Part shown: piece after piece, positions 1 to 7,320 of the stretch
Layout of the letters: each line of letters begins with the position of its first letter
Position numbering within the stretch: the stretch's first letter is position 1
Assembly: GCA_002373775.1 (NCBI GenBank)
Contig: DFJW01000018.1
Span: 1-52,182 of the forward strand
Length of the DNA stretch: 52,182 bases
Source of the DNA: Ruminococcus flavefaciens
GTDB lineage: Bacteria > Bacillota > Clostridia > Oscillospirales > Ruminococcaceae
Direction of reading: 5' to 3'
Position numbers and translations under genes: made by a program
The notes under the pieces: generated by a model
Seen by the model: only the letters and a program-made list of their open reading frames with translations
Databases searched by the model: none
Told to the model about the DNA's origin: nothing

Positions 1-28
1 TCACTTGGCTTCCGATTAGTTGTATTAA

Positions 29-105
29 GGGCCAATAGCTCAGTTGGTCAGAGCATCCGGCTCATAACCGGACGGTCCGGGGTTCGAGTCCCTGTTGGCC
101 CACCA
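29..105 (+). tRNA. tRNA-Met (CAT anticodon)
   Basis: A complete cloverleaf is visible. The acceptor stem GGGCCAA (29-35) pairs with TTGGCCC (95-101), the anticodon loop is CTCATAA, the T-loop is GGTTCGAGTCC, and CCA is encoded at 103-105. A CAT anticodon fits methionine. The sequence alone does not strictly exclude a tRNA-Ile whose C34 is modified to lysidine. An intrinsic terminator follows at once. Confidence 0.93.
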
Positions 106-109
106 TCTT

Positions 110-134
110 CCGCGTTCCTTTGAACGCGGTTTTT
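110..134 (+). terminator. Intrinsic terminator of tRNA-Met
   Basis: CCGCGTTC (110-117) pairs with GAACGCGG (122-129) and is followed by a T-run. It lies five bases past the tRNA CCA end. Confidence 0.85.
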
Positions 135-170
135 GTTTTATGAGATGGATCCCCGCTCAGTGCGTGAAAA

Positions 171-210
171 AACTACCATAACCCAATCATAGCTGTGGAT
201 TATGGTAGTT
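171..210 (-). terminator. Terminator downstream of the comEA-like gene
   Basis: AACTACCATAA (171-181) pairs perfectly with TTATGGTAGTT (200-210), with A/T runs outside both arms. Read on the minus strand it lies just past the stop codon of the comEA-like gene and ends in a T-run. Confidence 0.8.
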
Positions 211-214
211 TTTA

Positions 215-997
215 TTATTGTTTTGGCTCATGAAGTTCTGTTTCCGGAGGCTGTACAGTTACATATTCGGTTATCTCCGCGACCTGATTTCTGCTGAGGC
301 CTTCGACGTACAGCAGTTCATAGGAATTGCTGAATCCGTTTATGCTATCCCTTAGTTCGATGATCCTGTCTGCAATAATTTCGTCCACATATGGCAGAAG
401 CAGCAGAGTTTCCTTATCTGCCGTATTGAGATCTATAGGAGCAACGTCTTCGATTACCGTGGTGTATTCAGTTTCGGGCACAGTTTCTTCCGTTTCAGGT
501 GGGATCACTGTTGTTATCTGGGTAGATGCATGAGTTGTAGGAGCTTTGGGCTGAGTAATAATTTCGCTGACAGTTTCACTTTCGTTTTCGGCTTCTGAAG
601 TGTACACCGGATCCTTGACGTAGATATAGTCCTTGATATTATTGAATATCCCTTCACCTATCCCGTTCACAAGCATGATCTCTTCTATGTTATTGAAATC
701 GCCGTTCGATCTCCTGTACTCTAAGATCGCGTCTGCAAGCACATCGCCTATGCCGGGGAGAGCAATGAGATCCTCGTGCCCGGCTTGGTTTATGTCTATC
801 GGTTGCAGCTGACTGTCTTCCTCAGAAGCTTTGGATACATTTCCCGATGAAGATGCTGTACTTTCTGTATGTGACGGGGTTATATAAACAGTTCTTGTCC
901 CATCTTTTTTGTTGTCTCTCACATTCATGATAATATACGAGACAGTCAGCATTGCAAAGCAGAAAATGATAACTGCAATGTCTTTTATATCTTTCAC
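215..997 (-). CDS. ComEA-like protein with two helix-hairpin-helix domains
   Basis: This 260-residue protein has an N-terminal membrane anchor (about residues 8-25), a Ser/Thr-rich linker, and two ComEA-type helix-hairpin-helix modules. The first (about 66-127) starts PIDINQAGHEDLIALPGIG; the second (about 187-247) starts PIDLNTADKETLLLLPYV. Such modules bind double-stranded DNA without sequence preference, and in ComEA they pull DNA through the wall during competence. Most ComEA proteins carry one module; here the second has the hairpin GIG replaced by YVD, so it may be degenerate. The start is GTG with a weak Shine-Dalgarno site, 16 bases after the upstream lipoprotein gene, which suggests one transcript. 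No comEC lies nearby, so a role in DNA uptake is inferred. Confidence 0.75.
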   Translation of the reverse strand: MKDIKDIAVIIFCFAMLTVSYIIMNVRDNKKDGTRTVYITPSHTESTASSSGNVSKASEEDSQLQPIDINQAGHEDLIALPGIGDVLADAILEYRRSNGDFNNIEEIMLVNGIGEGIFNNIKDYIYVKDPVYTSEAENESETVSEIITQPKAPTTHASTQITTVIPPETEETVPETEYTTVIEDVAPIDLNTADKETLLLLPYVDEIIADRIIELRDSINGFSNSYELLYVEGLSRNQVAEITEYVTVQPPETELHEPKQ

Positions 998-1013
998 GGT
1001 TTCAGCTTGTTAT

Positions 1014-1742
1014 TCAGCGGCAGTTTTTACAAGATGAAAAGAAAGCGACCGGAGTGCCTTCATCTTTTTCTTCGAGAACTCTTTCAATTTCTTTGGTCTT
1101 ATCGTTGTCAGTAGAACGTGCAGTAGTTTTAGGCGGTGCAGTTTTTGCAGTGGTGGTTGTTGTAGTAATAGTGGTGGTAGTCGTTGTTTCTTCAATTTCA
1201 CCGGTGTTCACAAGGTAGTGATAATTGACTGAATCGCAGAAAGCCTCTATCGCATCAATATAGTTCTCCTCTATTATTGCTTCTCCAGAGGCTGGCAGAT
1301 AGTTATATATATCATCGAAAATATCATCTGTGCTGAATGAAAGAATGTCAGCGATATTACCGTTCATGCTTATATAATCATAAGCAGTGCGGATTCCGGA
1401 AGCGTCGAGGTAGAGCATTATGCTGTCACTGTCTGCACCGAATGCTTCGATACATTTGTCATCTGTGAATTTTTCCGTGTCATCGTCAGAGCGCTTAGTT
1501 CCTGCTACATACACCATGATATTTACATCAAGTGAATCAGCGCAGTCGCTTATCTCATCATTGAGCATTTCAAGGTCAGCAGAGGTGAACAGACCTTTTT
1601 CGTCGATGATGCCGCTTTCTTCATATTCAGGTTCAGTAACAGGTTCTGGACGTGAGTACCCTTCATTGTTATACACGTCGTCGCAGGCTGCTGTACATGT
1701 GAACAGAGAGAAAGCAACGGCGAGAGAAATTATTCGTTTCAT
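1014..1742 (-). CDS. Secreted TPM-domain protein, probable lipoprotein
   Basis: This 242-residue protein begins with a signal peptide ending in TAAC at about residue 20, a plausible though not perfect lipobox. Residues about 45-175 resemble the TPM (YgcG/Psb32) fold: an opening segment with IIDEKGLFTSADLEMLND, then strands such as VNIMVYVAG and DSIMLYLD. A threonine-rich stretch (about 186-207) follows, then a short charged tail ending FFSSCKNCR with two cysteines. The function of TPM proteins in Gram-positives is poorly known. It is the first gene of a two-gene transcript with the comEA-like gene, behind a good promoter and an AGGAGG Shine-Dalgarno site. Confidence 0.65.
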   Translation of the reverse strand: MKRIISLAVAFSLFTCTAACDDVYNNEGYSRPEPVTEPEYEESGIIDEKGLFTSADLEMLNDEISDCADSLDVNIMVYVAGTKRSDDDTEKFTDDKCIEAFGADSDSIMLYLDASGIRTAYDYISMNGNIADILSFSTDDIFDDIYNYLPASGEAIIEENYIDAIEAFCDSVNYHYLVNTGEIEETTTTTTITTTTTTAKTAPPKTTARSTDNDKTKEIERVLEEKDEGTPVAFFSSCKNCR

Positions 1743-1784
1743 GGTATCCTCCTAATATCAGCATATTCATATAATACAAGTACC

Positions 1785-1813
1785 ATTATACTACGTTTTG
1801 CGACAAATTTCAA
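1785..1813 (-). promoter_or_regulatory. Sigma-A promoter for the TPM/comEA-like pair
   Basis: On the minus strand TTGAAA (1808-1813) and TATAAT (1785-1790) are separated by 17 bases, 43 bases upstream of the start codon. Confidence 0.75.
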
Positions 1814-1860
1814 TATATGCAAACTAAAATGTAATAACTTTTCAAATATTCAAAAAACTA

Positions 1861-1889
1861 TTGCATTTTTGCGGCTTATGTGATATGAT
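1861..1889 (+). promoter_or_regulatory. Sigma-A promoter for the ExbB/ExbD-like operon
   Basis: TTGCAT (1861-1866) and TATGAT (1884-1889) have a 17-base spacer. An AAGGAGG Shine-Dalgarno site follows just before the ATG at 1911, so the leader is very short. Confidence 0.7.
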
Positions 1890-1910
1890 AATAGTCAAGG
1901 AGGAATCCTT

Positions 1911-2642
1911 ATGCCAAAATTTTTTTCTGTAATTTTCATGAATTTCTGGGGCTACGATCTTATAATATTCATCGCAGCTCTGCTTACAGCATTTTTGTAC
2001 TATAAACTCAGGCATGCAGCGGACGAGCTGTATGATAAGATGCACCTGACAGTTTTTGTGCCGGACGGAGGTGCTTCGCGTGATGAAGCAGAAAGCGATA
2101 TCTCCGGGATACGCGAGACTGACCTTGTGACTATGCGCAATCATACCGGCAAGCTGTATTCGGTATTTGTGAACATGACGGGTATATTCCCACTTCTCGG
2201 TATCCTCGGTACAGTAGTCTCACTGCTGGGACTTGTTGCGGATACCACAGATATCACCGGCAATTTTTATGGTGCTCTTACTTCAACATTCTGGGGACTT
2301 ATTTTTGCTATCATTTTCAAATTCATTGACGGTATCATATCTGCCAAGATAGAGGATAACGAAAAGACAGTGGCACTTTATCTTGAACGCAATAACCGGC
2401 CCGACAGGATAGAGTCCGGAAACAAAAAGCGCGATAATGGCGGTTCCGTGCGCGGTGAAGTGTATAACAGCGATGGTATCCGCGCAGATGTTTCTGAGGA
2501 CAGTTATCACAGTCCGGACAGTGAATACACGCACAGAGATGAACGCGATGATGTGTCCGAGCGATACGAAAGCGCCGGATACCACACCGATGCGGTAGAC
2601 GATCTGATCCGCACTCTCGGATACGGAGATGATGAAAGATGA
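1911..2642 (+). CDS. MotA/TolQ/ExbB-type proton channel subunit
   Basis: This 243-residue protein has a first membrane helix near residues 13-32, two long helices at about 82-104 and 112-140, and a hydrophilic charged C-terminal tail of about 80 residues. The third helix contains GALTSTFWGLIFAIIF, which fits the conserved (A)LxTTxxGLxxAI pattern of ExbB/TolQ/MotA, including the Ser/Thr facing the proton path. In known systems such a pentameric channel surrounds a dimer of ExbD/MotB-type subunits and turns proton flow into force. The stop codon overlaps the start of the next gene by four bases (ATGA). What it drives in a cell without an outer membrane is not apparent from the sequence. Confidence 0.75.
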   Translation: MPKFFSVIFMNFWGYDLIIFIAALLTAFLYYKLRHAADELYDKMHLTVFVPDGGASRDEAESDISGIRETDLVTMRNHTGKLYSVFVNMTGIFPLLGILGTVVSLLGLVADTTDITGNFYGALTSTFWGLIFAIIFKFIDGIISAKIEDNEKTVALYLERNNRPDRIESGNKKRDNGGSVRGEVYNSDGIRADVSEDSYHSPDSEYTHRDERDDVSERYESAGYHTDAVDDLIRTLGYGDDER

Positions 2643-3226
2643 ACGGATACCGGAAAAGCAAAGGTATAGTGATAGAACTCACCGCCTTGCTGGATGTCAT
2701 ACTCATAATGCTTTTCTGGGTCATGATGAATGTTCAGGAAAGTCAGTCATCTGCGGTGGATCAGGCGGAAAAACGGGCGTCAAATGCAGAAGCGCTGCTC
2801 TATGAAGCTGAGTCAAAGCTTGCTGAGTTCGATGAGAAGAAAGCAGAAGAGCTTGAACGTGTCTGGAGTCTTGCAAAAGAACTTGATAAGAACGCAGCAG
2901 CAAATCAGGAAGCACTTGTGGGCTATGAGAAGGGCATGCTCCTGACGCTTAATATCCGCTATGATGAAAGCGGCGTCCTCTATGTTTCAAGTGGTTCAGA
3001 TCAGCTCGGCGAGGCAAGTACAGAATCGGTGACCGATATCTATAACTGCATGATCGAGTCGCTCGATAAACTCAAACGCAGTCCGGATGACGTCATACTT
3101 TGTGCGTTGGTCTATGACGGAGACACGACGCTGATACGCGATTACAGAACAGTGAATGCTGCCGTAGATATGGTAAGGAAACAATATAAGAGCTTCTATT
3201 GCACATACATAAATACAACTAAGTGA
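2639..3226 (+). CDS. ExbD/TolR-like stator protein
   Basis: This 195-residue protein has a short cytoplasmic head and one membrane helix (residues about 11-30) reading IELTALLDVILIMLFW. Asp19 sits where ExbD, TolR and MotB carry their essential proton-binding aspartate. A coiled-coil-like segment follows (about 36-90, rich in Glu, Ala and Lys), then an extracellular domain of about 100 residues. The long coiled coil is unlike classical ExbD, which is shorter (about 140 residues). The gene overlaps the channel gene by four bases and is 13 bases from the third gene, so the three are clearly co-translated. Confidence 0.72.
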   Translation: MNGYRKSKGIVIELTALLDVILIMLFWVMMNVQESQSSAVDQAEKRASNAEALLYEAESKLAEFDEKKAEELERVWSLAKELDKNAAANQEALVGYEKGMLLTLNIRYDESGVLYVSSGSDQLGEASTESVTDIYNCMIESLDKLKRSPDDVILCALVYDGDTTLIRDYRTVNAAVDMVRKQYKSFYCTYINTTK

Positions 3227-3239
3227 AAGGATGTTGAAC

Positions 3240-3725
3240 ATGGCAGAACCAAACAAGAAAAAAGGCACACCCCCACCTCCTCCGCAGGAGAAAGTAGTCG
3301 TTAAAAAGCGCAGCGGATGTTTCCTGCTGCTTCTCCTGTTATTATTACTCATCGCACTTCTTTTATACCTCATAACACATTTCGGCTGGTTCGGACTCGG
3401 TGACGGAAGCGGAAGCAGCGGAGACGGCGGTTCGGGCTCGGACAGCGGTACATCAGTAGCCGACAGAGCAGAGCCGGTGTCAGAGGACACCGACAGCACA
3501 GTAGTGTATGTTACTATCAGCGAAGATAAATATCTCCTCAATAATGAGCCGATAGAACTTGACAAGCTCATGGAGAATATCAAGGGCATTGAAGGAGACG
3601 TAAAGGTAGAGATCACAGATGCTGACGGAGTAGTCAACGTACTCACTGATCTTGAAGATGCACTGGTAGCGGAAAGCATAGCATACAGCGTTAATACTGA
3701 GGTCCAGGAGACTGAAGCAGAATAA
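3240..3725 (+). CDS. Single-span membrane protein, third member of the ExbB/ExbD-like operon
   Basis: The start is taken at ATG 3240 because AAAGG at 3226-3230 gives nine-base spacing; an upstream in-frame ATG at 3231 lies directly against the Shine-Dalgarno site. The 161-residue protein has a proline-rich cytoplasmic head (five prolines near residue 11), a very hydrophobic leucine-rich helix (about 30-50), a Gly/Ser linker, then a compact domain (about 95-155). The pattern VYVTISEDKYLLNNEPIEL resembles the start of the ExbD periplasmic domain (I-x-x-x-G-x-x-x-L-N-x-x-P). The helix lacks an acidic proton-binding residue, so it would be a non-channel partner. No close family is recognised. Confidence 0.6.
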   Translation: MAEPNKKKGTPPPPPQEKVVVKKRSGCFLLLLLLLLLIALLLYLITHFGWFGLGDGSGSSGDGGSGSDSGTSVADRAEPVSEDTDSTVVYVTISEDKYLLNNEPIELDKLMENIKGIEGDVKVEITDADGVVNVLTDLEDALVAESIAYSVNTEVQETEAE

Positions 3726-3730
3726 TCATC

Positions 3731-3764
3731 ATTGCCGTATCTGAGGATGCGGCAATTTTTTTTC
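3731..3764 (+). terminator. Terminator of the ExbB/ExbD-like operon
   Basis: ATTGCCG (3731-3737) pairs with CGGCAAT (3750-3756) and is followed by eight T. It lies just past the third gene of the operon. Confidence 0.85.
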
Positions 3765-3772
3765 AAAAGGTC

Positions 3773-3801
3773 TTGACAAATCGGAAAACATGGTGTATAA
3801 T
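3773..3801 (+). promoter_or_regulatory. Strong sigma-A promoter for the peroxidase gene
   Basis: Consensus TTGACA (3773-3778) and TATAAT (3796-3801) are separated by 17 bases, about 65 bases upstream of the peroxidase ATG. Confidence 0.85.
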
Positions 3802-3865
3802 GGTATCAACATAAAGATTGGACACAATTTAATTTATATAAACCGAATTTGAGGAGGATATTATT

Positions 3866-4408
3866 ATGTCGATCTATGATTTTTCATTCAAAGCACAGGA
3901 CGGTTCGGAAGTTTCAATGGAGCAGTACAAAGGCAAAGTCCTGCTCATAGTGAATACTGCAACAGGCTGCGGCTTTACTCCTCAGTATGATGAACTTCAG
4001 GATCTGTACGAGGAATTCGCTGATAAGGGACTGGAGATACTTGATTTTCCGTGCGACCAGTTCGGACATCAGGCACCCGGAAGTGACGAGGAGATACACT
4101 CATTCTGCACAGGCAGATTCGGTATCACATTCCCTCAGTTCTCAAAGATCGAAGTGAATGGCGATAACGCAATACCACTGTATAAATGGCTTGTGGATAA
4201 CAGCAAATTCGAAGGTTTCGGAAAGAGCCCTATGGGACTGGCAATGGTCGCAGTGGCTAAATCTCAGGACAAGGATTACAAGAATAACAGCGCAATAAAG
4301 TGGAATTTCACAAAATTCCTCATCAGCCGTGACGGACAGATACTCGGCCGCTTTGAGCCCACATTCAGCATGAAGAAACTTCATGGAGCAGTAGCATCAG
4401 CATTATAA
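3866..4408 (+). CDS. Glutathione peroxidase family protein (thioredoxin-type)
   Basis: This 180-residue cytoplasmic protein reduces peroxides. The peroxidatic cysteine is Cys35 in NTATGCGFTPQY. The conserved Gln65 lies in FPCDQFG and the tryptophan motif WNFTKFL sits near residue 145. Cys81 (EIHSFC) corresponds to the resolving cysteine of yeast Gpx3 and of thioredoxin-dependent glutathione peroxidases, so thioredoxin is the likely electron donor rather than glutathione. The third residue of the usual FPCNQFG motif pair is Asp here instead of Asn. The gene stands alone between two terminators behind a consensus promoter, with an AGGAGG site before ATG 3866. Confidence 0.92.
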   Translation: MSIYDFSFKAQDGSEVSMEQYKGKVLLIVNTATGCGFTPQYDELQDLYEEFADKGLEILDFPCDQFGHQAPGSDEEIHSFCTGRFGITFPQFSKIEVNGDNAIPLYKWLVDNSKFEGFGKSPMGLAMVAVAKSQDKDYKNNSAIKWNFTKFLISRDGQILGRFEPTFSMKKLHGAVASAL

Positions 4409-4410
4409 GA

Positions 4411-4449
4411 AAAATCCCCGGAAGAAACAGAATTTCTTCCGGGGATTTT
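4411..4449. terminator. Bidirectional terminator
   Basis: A perfect 17-base stem (4411-4427 with 4433-4449) starting AAAATCCCCGG lies between the convergent peroxidase and LURP-one-like genes, with A- and T-runs at the two ends. Confidence 0.9.
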
Positions 4450-4459
4450 GTTATTGTTC

Positions 4460-4933
4460 TCAGCCGCCTTGTGAATCGGTGCAATAATCAATAGCGAGTA
4501 TAACTGCTATGACTGGTATAAGGTCAACTGACTCATCTACATCTATCTCGAAGCAGTCTCCGAGAGCGAGCCATACCTTATGGATACGGCATATCGGATG
4601 ATTTCCGACAAGTATGCTGTAATCATGTGCGAGGTAGTCGCCCTGTATAACCCAATTCAGTCCTTCTATAACGAAGCGTGGGCGCAGGAGAGTGAATTCG
4701 CGTTTTACGATAGCTATTTCCTGACCGTTCTGATATATGTACATCTTCGGCAGGATAGTCAGCAGTTTCTGGCGTATAAAGGCAAGTTCATTGCCTTCGA
4801 GATCGAGCAGATGAAGTTTGCGTCCGATAGTGAGCAGTTCACCTTTTACTTTGAAAACAGGTGTACCGTTCTCATCCATAATGTTGAATCCCTGAGTGAT
4901 AGATATCATTTTTTGTTTCATATAAAGCCGCAT
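4460..4933 (-). CDS. LURP-one-related (YxjI-like) protein
   Basis: The start is set at ATG 4933, with GAGGAGG eight bases upstream; an earlier in-frame ATG at 5002 would encode the Shine-Dalgarno site itself. The 157-residue product begins MRLYMKQKMISITQGFNI and continues with repeated beta strands (FKVKGELLTIGRKLHLLD, EIAIVKREFTLLRPRFVI), the pattern of LURP-one/YxjI beta-barrel proteins related to the Tubby and scramblase fold. The C-terminal DLIPVIAVILAIDYC is hydrophobic, as in that family. The biochemical role of bacterial members is unknown. It is a single-gene unit with its own promoter. Confidence 0.75.
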   Translation of the reverse strand: MRLYMKQKMISITQGFNIMDENGTPVFKVKGELLTIGRKLHLLDLEGNELAFIRQKLLTILPKMYIYQNGQEIAIVKREFTLLRPRFVIEGLNWVIQGDYLAHDYSILVGNHPICRIHKVWLALGDCFEIDVDESVDLIPVIAVILAIDYCTDSQGG

Positions 4934-4990
4934 GTGTAAATCCTCCTCTGTCTGAATAGTAGTGAGTGATGCAGGGGAATCGCTGTTATT

Positions 4991-5019
4991 ATTATAATAC
5001 ATTTCGCAGAAAAATGCAA
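4991..5019 (-). promoter_or_regulatory. Promoter of the LURP-one-like gene
   Basis: On the minus strand TTGCAT (5014-5019) and TATAAT (4991-4996) are 17 bases apart, 58 bases upstream of the chosen start. Confidence 0.75.
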
Positions 5020-5070
5020 TAGTTTACAGAATAATACAAGTTGCATATATGCACCGCTGATCCGGATTCC

Positions 5071-5099
5071 TTGACACAGGGTTAAAGATGTGATAACAT
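5071..5099 (+). promoter_or_regulatory. Promoter of the COG0523 GTPase gene
   Basis: TTGACA (5071-5076) and TAACAT (5094-5099) are separated by 17 bases and lie directly ahead of the AAAGG site at 5107-5111. Confidence 0.75.
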
Positions 5100-5121
5100 A
5101 AAAGTGAAAGGAACTGATACT

Positions 5122-6096
5122 ATGACAAAGATAGATCTTATAACAGGCATACTTGGTTCGGGGAAGACAACATTCATGCTCAGATATGCGAGACATCTGA
5201 TAGATTCCGGCGAAAAGATAGCAATACTTGAAAACGATTTCGGCGCTGTTAATATAGACATGATGATACTACAGGAACTGAAATGTGACCGCTGTCAGCT
5301 TGAAATGGTAGCAGGAGGAGGGGACGCAGACTGTCACCGCCGCCGGTTCAAGACACAGCTCATCTCACTTGGGATGCAGGGATTCGATCGTGTCATCGTT
5401 GAACCTTCCGGCATATTCGACATGGATGAGTTTTTCGATATACTGCACGAATCGCCTCTTGACAGGTGGTTTGAGACCGGGAGCGTGCTTACGATAATAG
5501 ATGCTGAGACAGAGGACGATCTTTCTCCGCAGATGGAATACCTGCTTGCCTCTGAAGCTGCATGCAGCGGAAGACTGATACTCAGCAAACTGCATCCCGG
5601 TGACGATGCGGAAATGATAGCCGAGCGGCAGATTTCACATATCAACCGTGCTCTTGAAGAGATAAAGTGCGACCGGCGTTTCAGACGGTCAGATATGACA
5701 GCACAACTCTGGGATGACTTCACCGCTGAGGATTTTGGAGCCTTTATGAGAGCGGGATATCGCGGTTCAGCATATATCAAAAAATTCAGTCCCGATGAGA
5801 TACGCAGTTCAGTGCATTATTTCATGCACATAAACATGCCTGAAAGCAGCATTGAAAGTGTTATAAACAGTATATTCAATGATCAGGGATGCGGAAGGAT
5901 ATACCGCATAAAAGGTGCTTTGCCGGATGTGAACGGAGGCTGGATAAAGATAAACGCCACCCGTGAAAAGACAGAGATAGGCAGAGCCGTGAACGGACAG
6001 TCAGTGCTCATCGTTATCGGCGACGGCATAGACCGTGATAGGATAGATGAAGTGTTCAAAGCTGTAAACACCGATCCTGAATATGTTTCCATATGA
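5122..6096 (+). CDS. COG0523/CobW-type GTPase with atypical metal motif
   Basis: ATG 5122 is chosen because AAAGG lies ten bases upstream; an in-frame GTG at 5104 overlaps the promoter exit. The 324-residue protein has a Walker A motif (ITGILGSGKTT, residues about 7-17), an early switch segment ENDFGAVNID, and a Walker B region ending VIVEPSGIFD. In the G3E family the metal-binding CxCC motif follows the switch; here that place reads GGGDADCHRRR, with one cysteine and one histidine. The guanine motif NKxD is also altered to SKLHPGD. The C-terminal CobW-C domain (about 230-320) is present. Metal insertion or metal sensing is the family role, but the partner metal and protein are unknown. The adjacent SprT-like protein is the only other likely metal-dependent protein. 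Confidence 0.75.
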   Translation: MTKIDLITGILGSGKTTFMLRYARHLIDSGEKIAILENDFGAVNIDMMILQELKCDRCQLEMVAGGGDADCHRRRFKTQLISLGMQGFDRVIVEPSGIFDMDEFFDILHESPLDRWFETGSVLTIIDAETEDDLSPQMEYLLASEAACSGRLILSKLHPGDDAEMIAERQISHINRALEEIKCDRRFRRSDMTAQLWDDFTAEDFGAFMRAGYRGSAYIKKFSPDEIRSSVHYFMHINMPESSIESVINSIFNDQGCGRIYRIKGALPDVNGGWIKINATREKTEIGRAVNGQSVLIVIGDGIDRDRIDEVFKAVNTDPEYVSI

Positions 6097-6110
6097 GAAT
6101 AAACGAACGC

Positions 6111-6142
6111 GCAGCCTTTTGTAAAAACAGGCTGCTTTTTTT
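6111..6142 (+). terminator. Terminator after the GTPase gene
   Basis: GCAGCCT (6111-6117) pairs with AGGCTGC (6129-6135), followed by a run of seven T. Confidence 0.85.
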
Positions 6143-6151
6143 GTGCAGCAC

Positions 6152-6180
6152 TTGAAATGTGCGGGATAATATGTTAGAAT
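6152..6180 (+). promoter_or_regulatory. Promoter of the permease/SprT-like pair
   Basis: TTGAAA (6152-6157) and TAGAAT (6175-6180) are 17 bases apart. The position rules out start codons upstream of about 6187 for the permease. Confidence 0.75.
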
Positions 6181-6203
6181 TGATAGGTATGAAAGGATAT
6201 GAG

Positions 6204-7307
6204 ATGATGTTAAAGCGATTCATAAAGCAGCAGCCCGTACTTGTCATAGCATTTCTGGCTGCATTGGTCACAGTGTTCATAATACCTCCGGATTCAGGAT
6301 ATGCGGGATACTGTAACAGAACTGTGCTGATAGAACTGTTTGCGCTCATGGCAGCAGTTGCCGGTTTCAGGAGCATAGGAGTATTCGATTCGGTATCCGG
6401 ATTCCTCATCCGCCGTGCAGGAGACCTTCGTTCCTTGGGAAGGATACTTCTGCTGCTGTGTTTTTTTTCTTCCATGCTGGTCACCAATGATGTTGCCCTC
6501 ATAACATTCGTTCCGCTTACTCTTATGTTATACCGCAATATAAGAAATGAAAGAAGCCGGATTATGACTATAGTCCTTGAGACAGCTGCCGCTAATCTCG
6601 GAAGCATGATGACGCCGGTAGGAAATCCGCAGAATCTCTATCTGTACGATGAATACAGCCTCACAGCCGCCACGTTCATAGGAACAATGCTGCCTGTGGG
6701 AATCGTGGGACTTATCTGTCTGCTTGGCATGACCATGCTGCTCCCGAAAGAAGTGTGTGAAGCACCAGGTACAGACAAAGTAAAAATGCAGTATCCCAAA
6801 ACTATGGCATTTTCGGCAGTGTTCCTGCTCTGTCTGCTGTGCGTATTCAGAGTAGTGCCCGATTACATATGCCTTATAGCGGCTGTGCTCGCAGCGCTGA
6901 TATTCGATCGTTCACTGCTCATGAAAGTGGATTATGCTCTGCTCGCAACATTCGTATGCTTTTTCGTATTCGTAGGAAATATAGCAAGGATCGAAGCTGT
7001 CAGCAGCTTTTTCAGCCGTATACTCAACGGCAGGGAAATAATAGTCGGAGCAGGTCTTTCGCAGATCATAAGCAATGTACCGGCAGCAGTGATGCTCTCG
7101 GAATTTACTGAAAACGGCAGGGAGCTAATGCTCGGAGTTGACATAGGCGGTTTCGGCACACTCATTGCCTCACTTGCGAGTCTGATCTCGTTTCAGATAT
7201 ACCGTCAGGACAAGACCGCGAAGACAGGGATGTATTTCCGGGCATTCACAGCTGTGAATGCAGGTATGCTGGTGGTTATGCTCGCAGCCGGACTGATAAT
7301 AGCGTAA
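6204..7307 (+). CDS. ArsB/NhaD/SLC13-type ion permease
   Basis: The start is ATG 6204 (or 6207), six to nine bases after AAAGGA; earlier in-frame starts lie inside or before the promoter. The 367-residue protein has about ten membrane helices in two halves. Each half holds a re-entrant signature of the ion-transporter superfamily: SSMLVTNDVALITFVPLT with GSMMTPVGNPQNLYLYD in the first, and SQIISNVPAAVMLSEF in the second. Such proteins move anions or exchange ions across the membrane (dicarboxylate, sulfate, arsenite or Na+/H+). The substrate cannot be told from sequence and there are no ars genes nearby. The SprT-like gene follows 13 bases later on the same transcript. Confidence 0.8.
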   Translation: MMLKRFIKQQPVLVIAFLAALVTVFIIPPDSGYAGYCNRTVLIELFALMAAVAGFRSIGVFDSVSGFLIRRAGDLRSLGRILLLLCFFSSMLVTNDVALITFVPLTLMLYRNIRNERSRIMTIVLETAAANLGSMMTPVGNPQNLYLYDEYSLTAATFIGTMLPVGIVGLICLLGMTMLLPKEVCEAPGTDKVKMQYPKTMAFSAVFLLCLLCVFRVVPDYICLIAAVLAALIFDRSLLMKVDYALLATFVCFFVFVGNIARIEAVSSFFSRILNGREIIVGAGLSQIISNVPAAVMLSEFTENGRELMLGVDIGGFGTLIASLASLISFQIYRQDKTAKTGMYFRAFTAVNAGMLVVMLAAGLIIA

Positions 7308-7320
7308 CGGTGGAATGAAT

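Noticed and set aside
1010..1201. A 63-codon minus-strand frame inside the TPM lipoprotein gene
   Set aside because: It is an alternative frame of the Thr-rich repeat region without a ribosome site.
6159..6203. An upstream GTG start for the ion permease
   Set aside because: It sits between the -35 and -10 boxes of the promoter.
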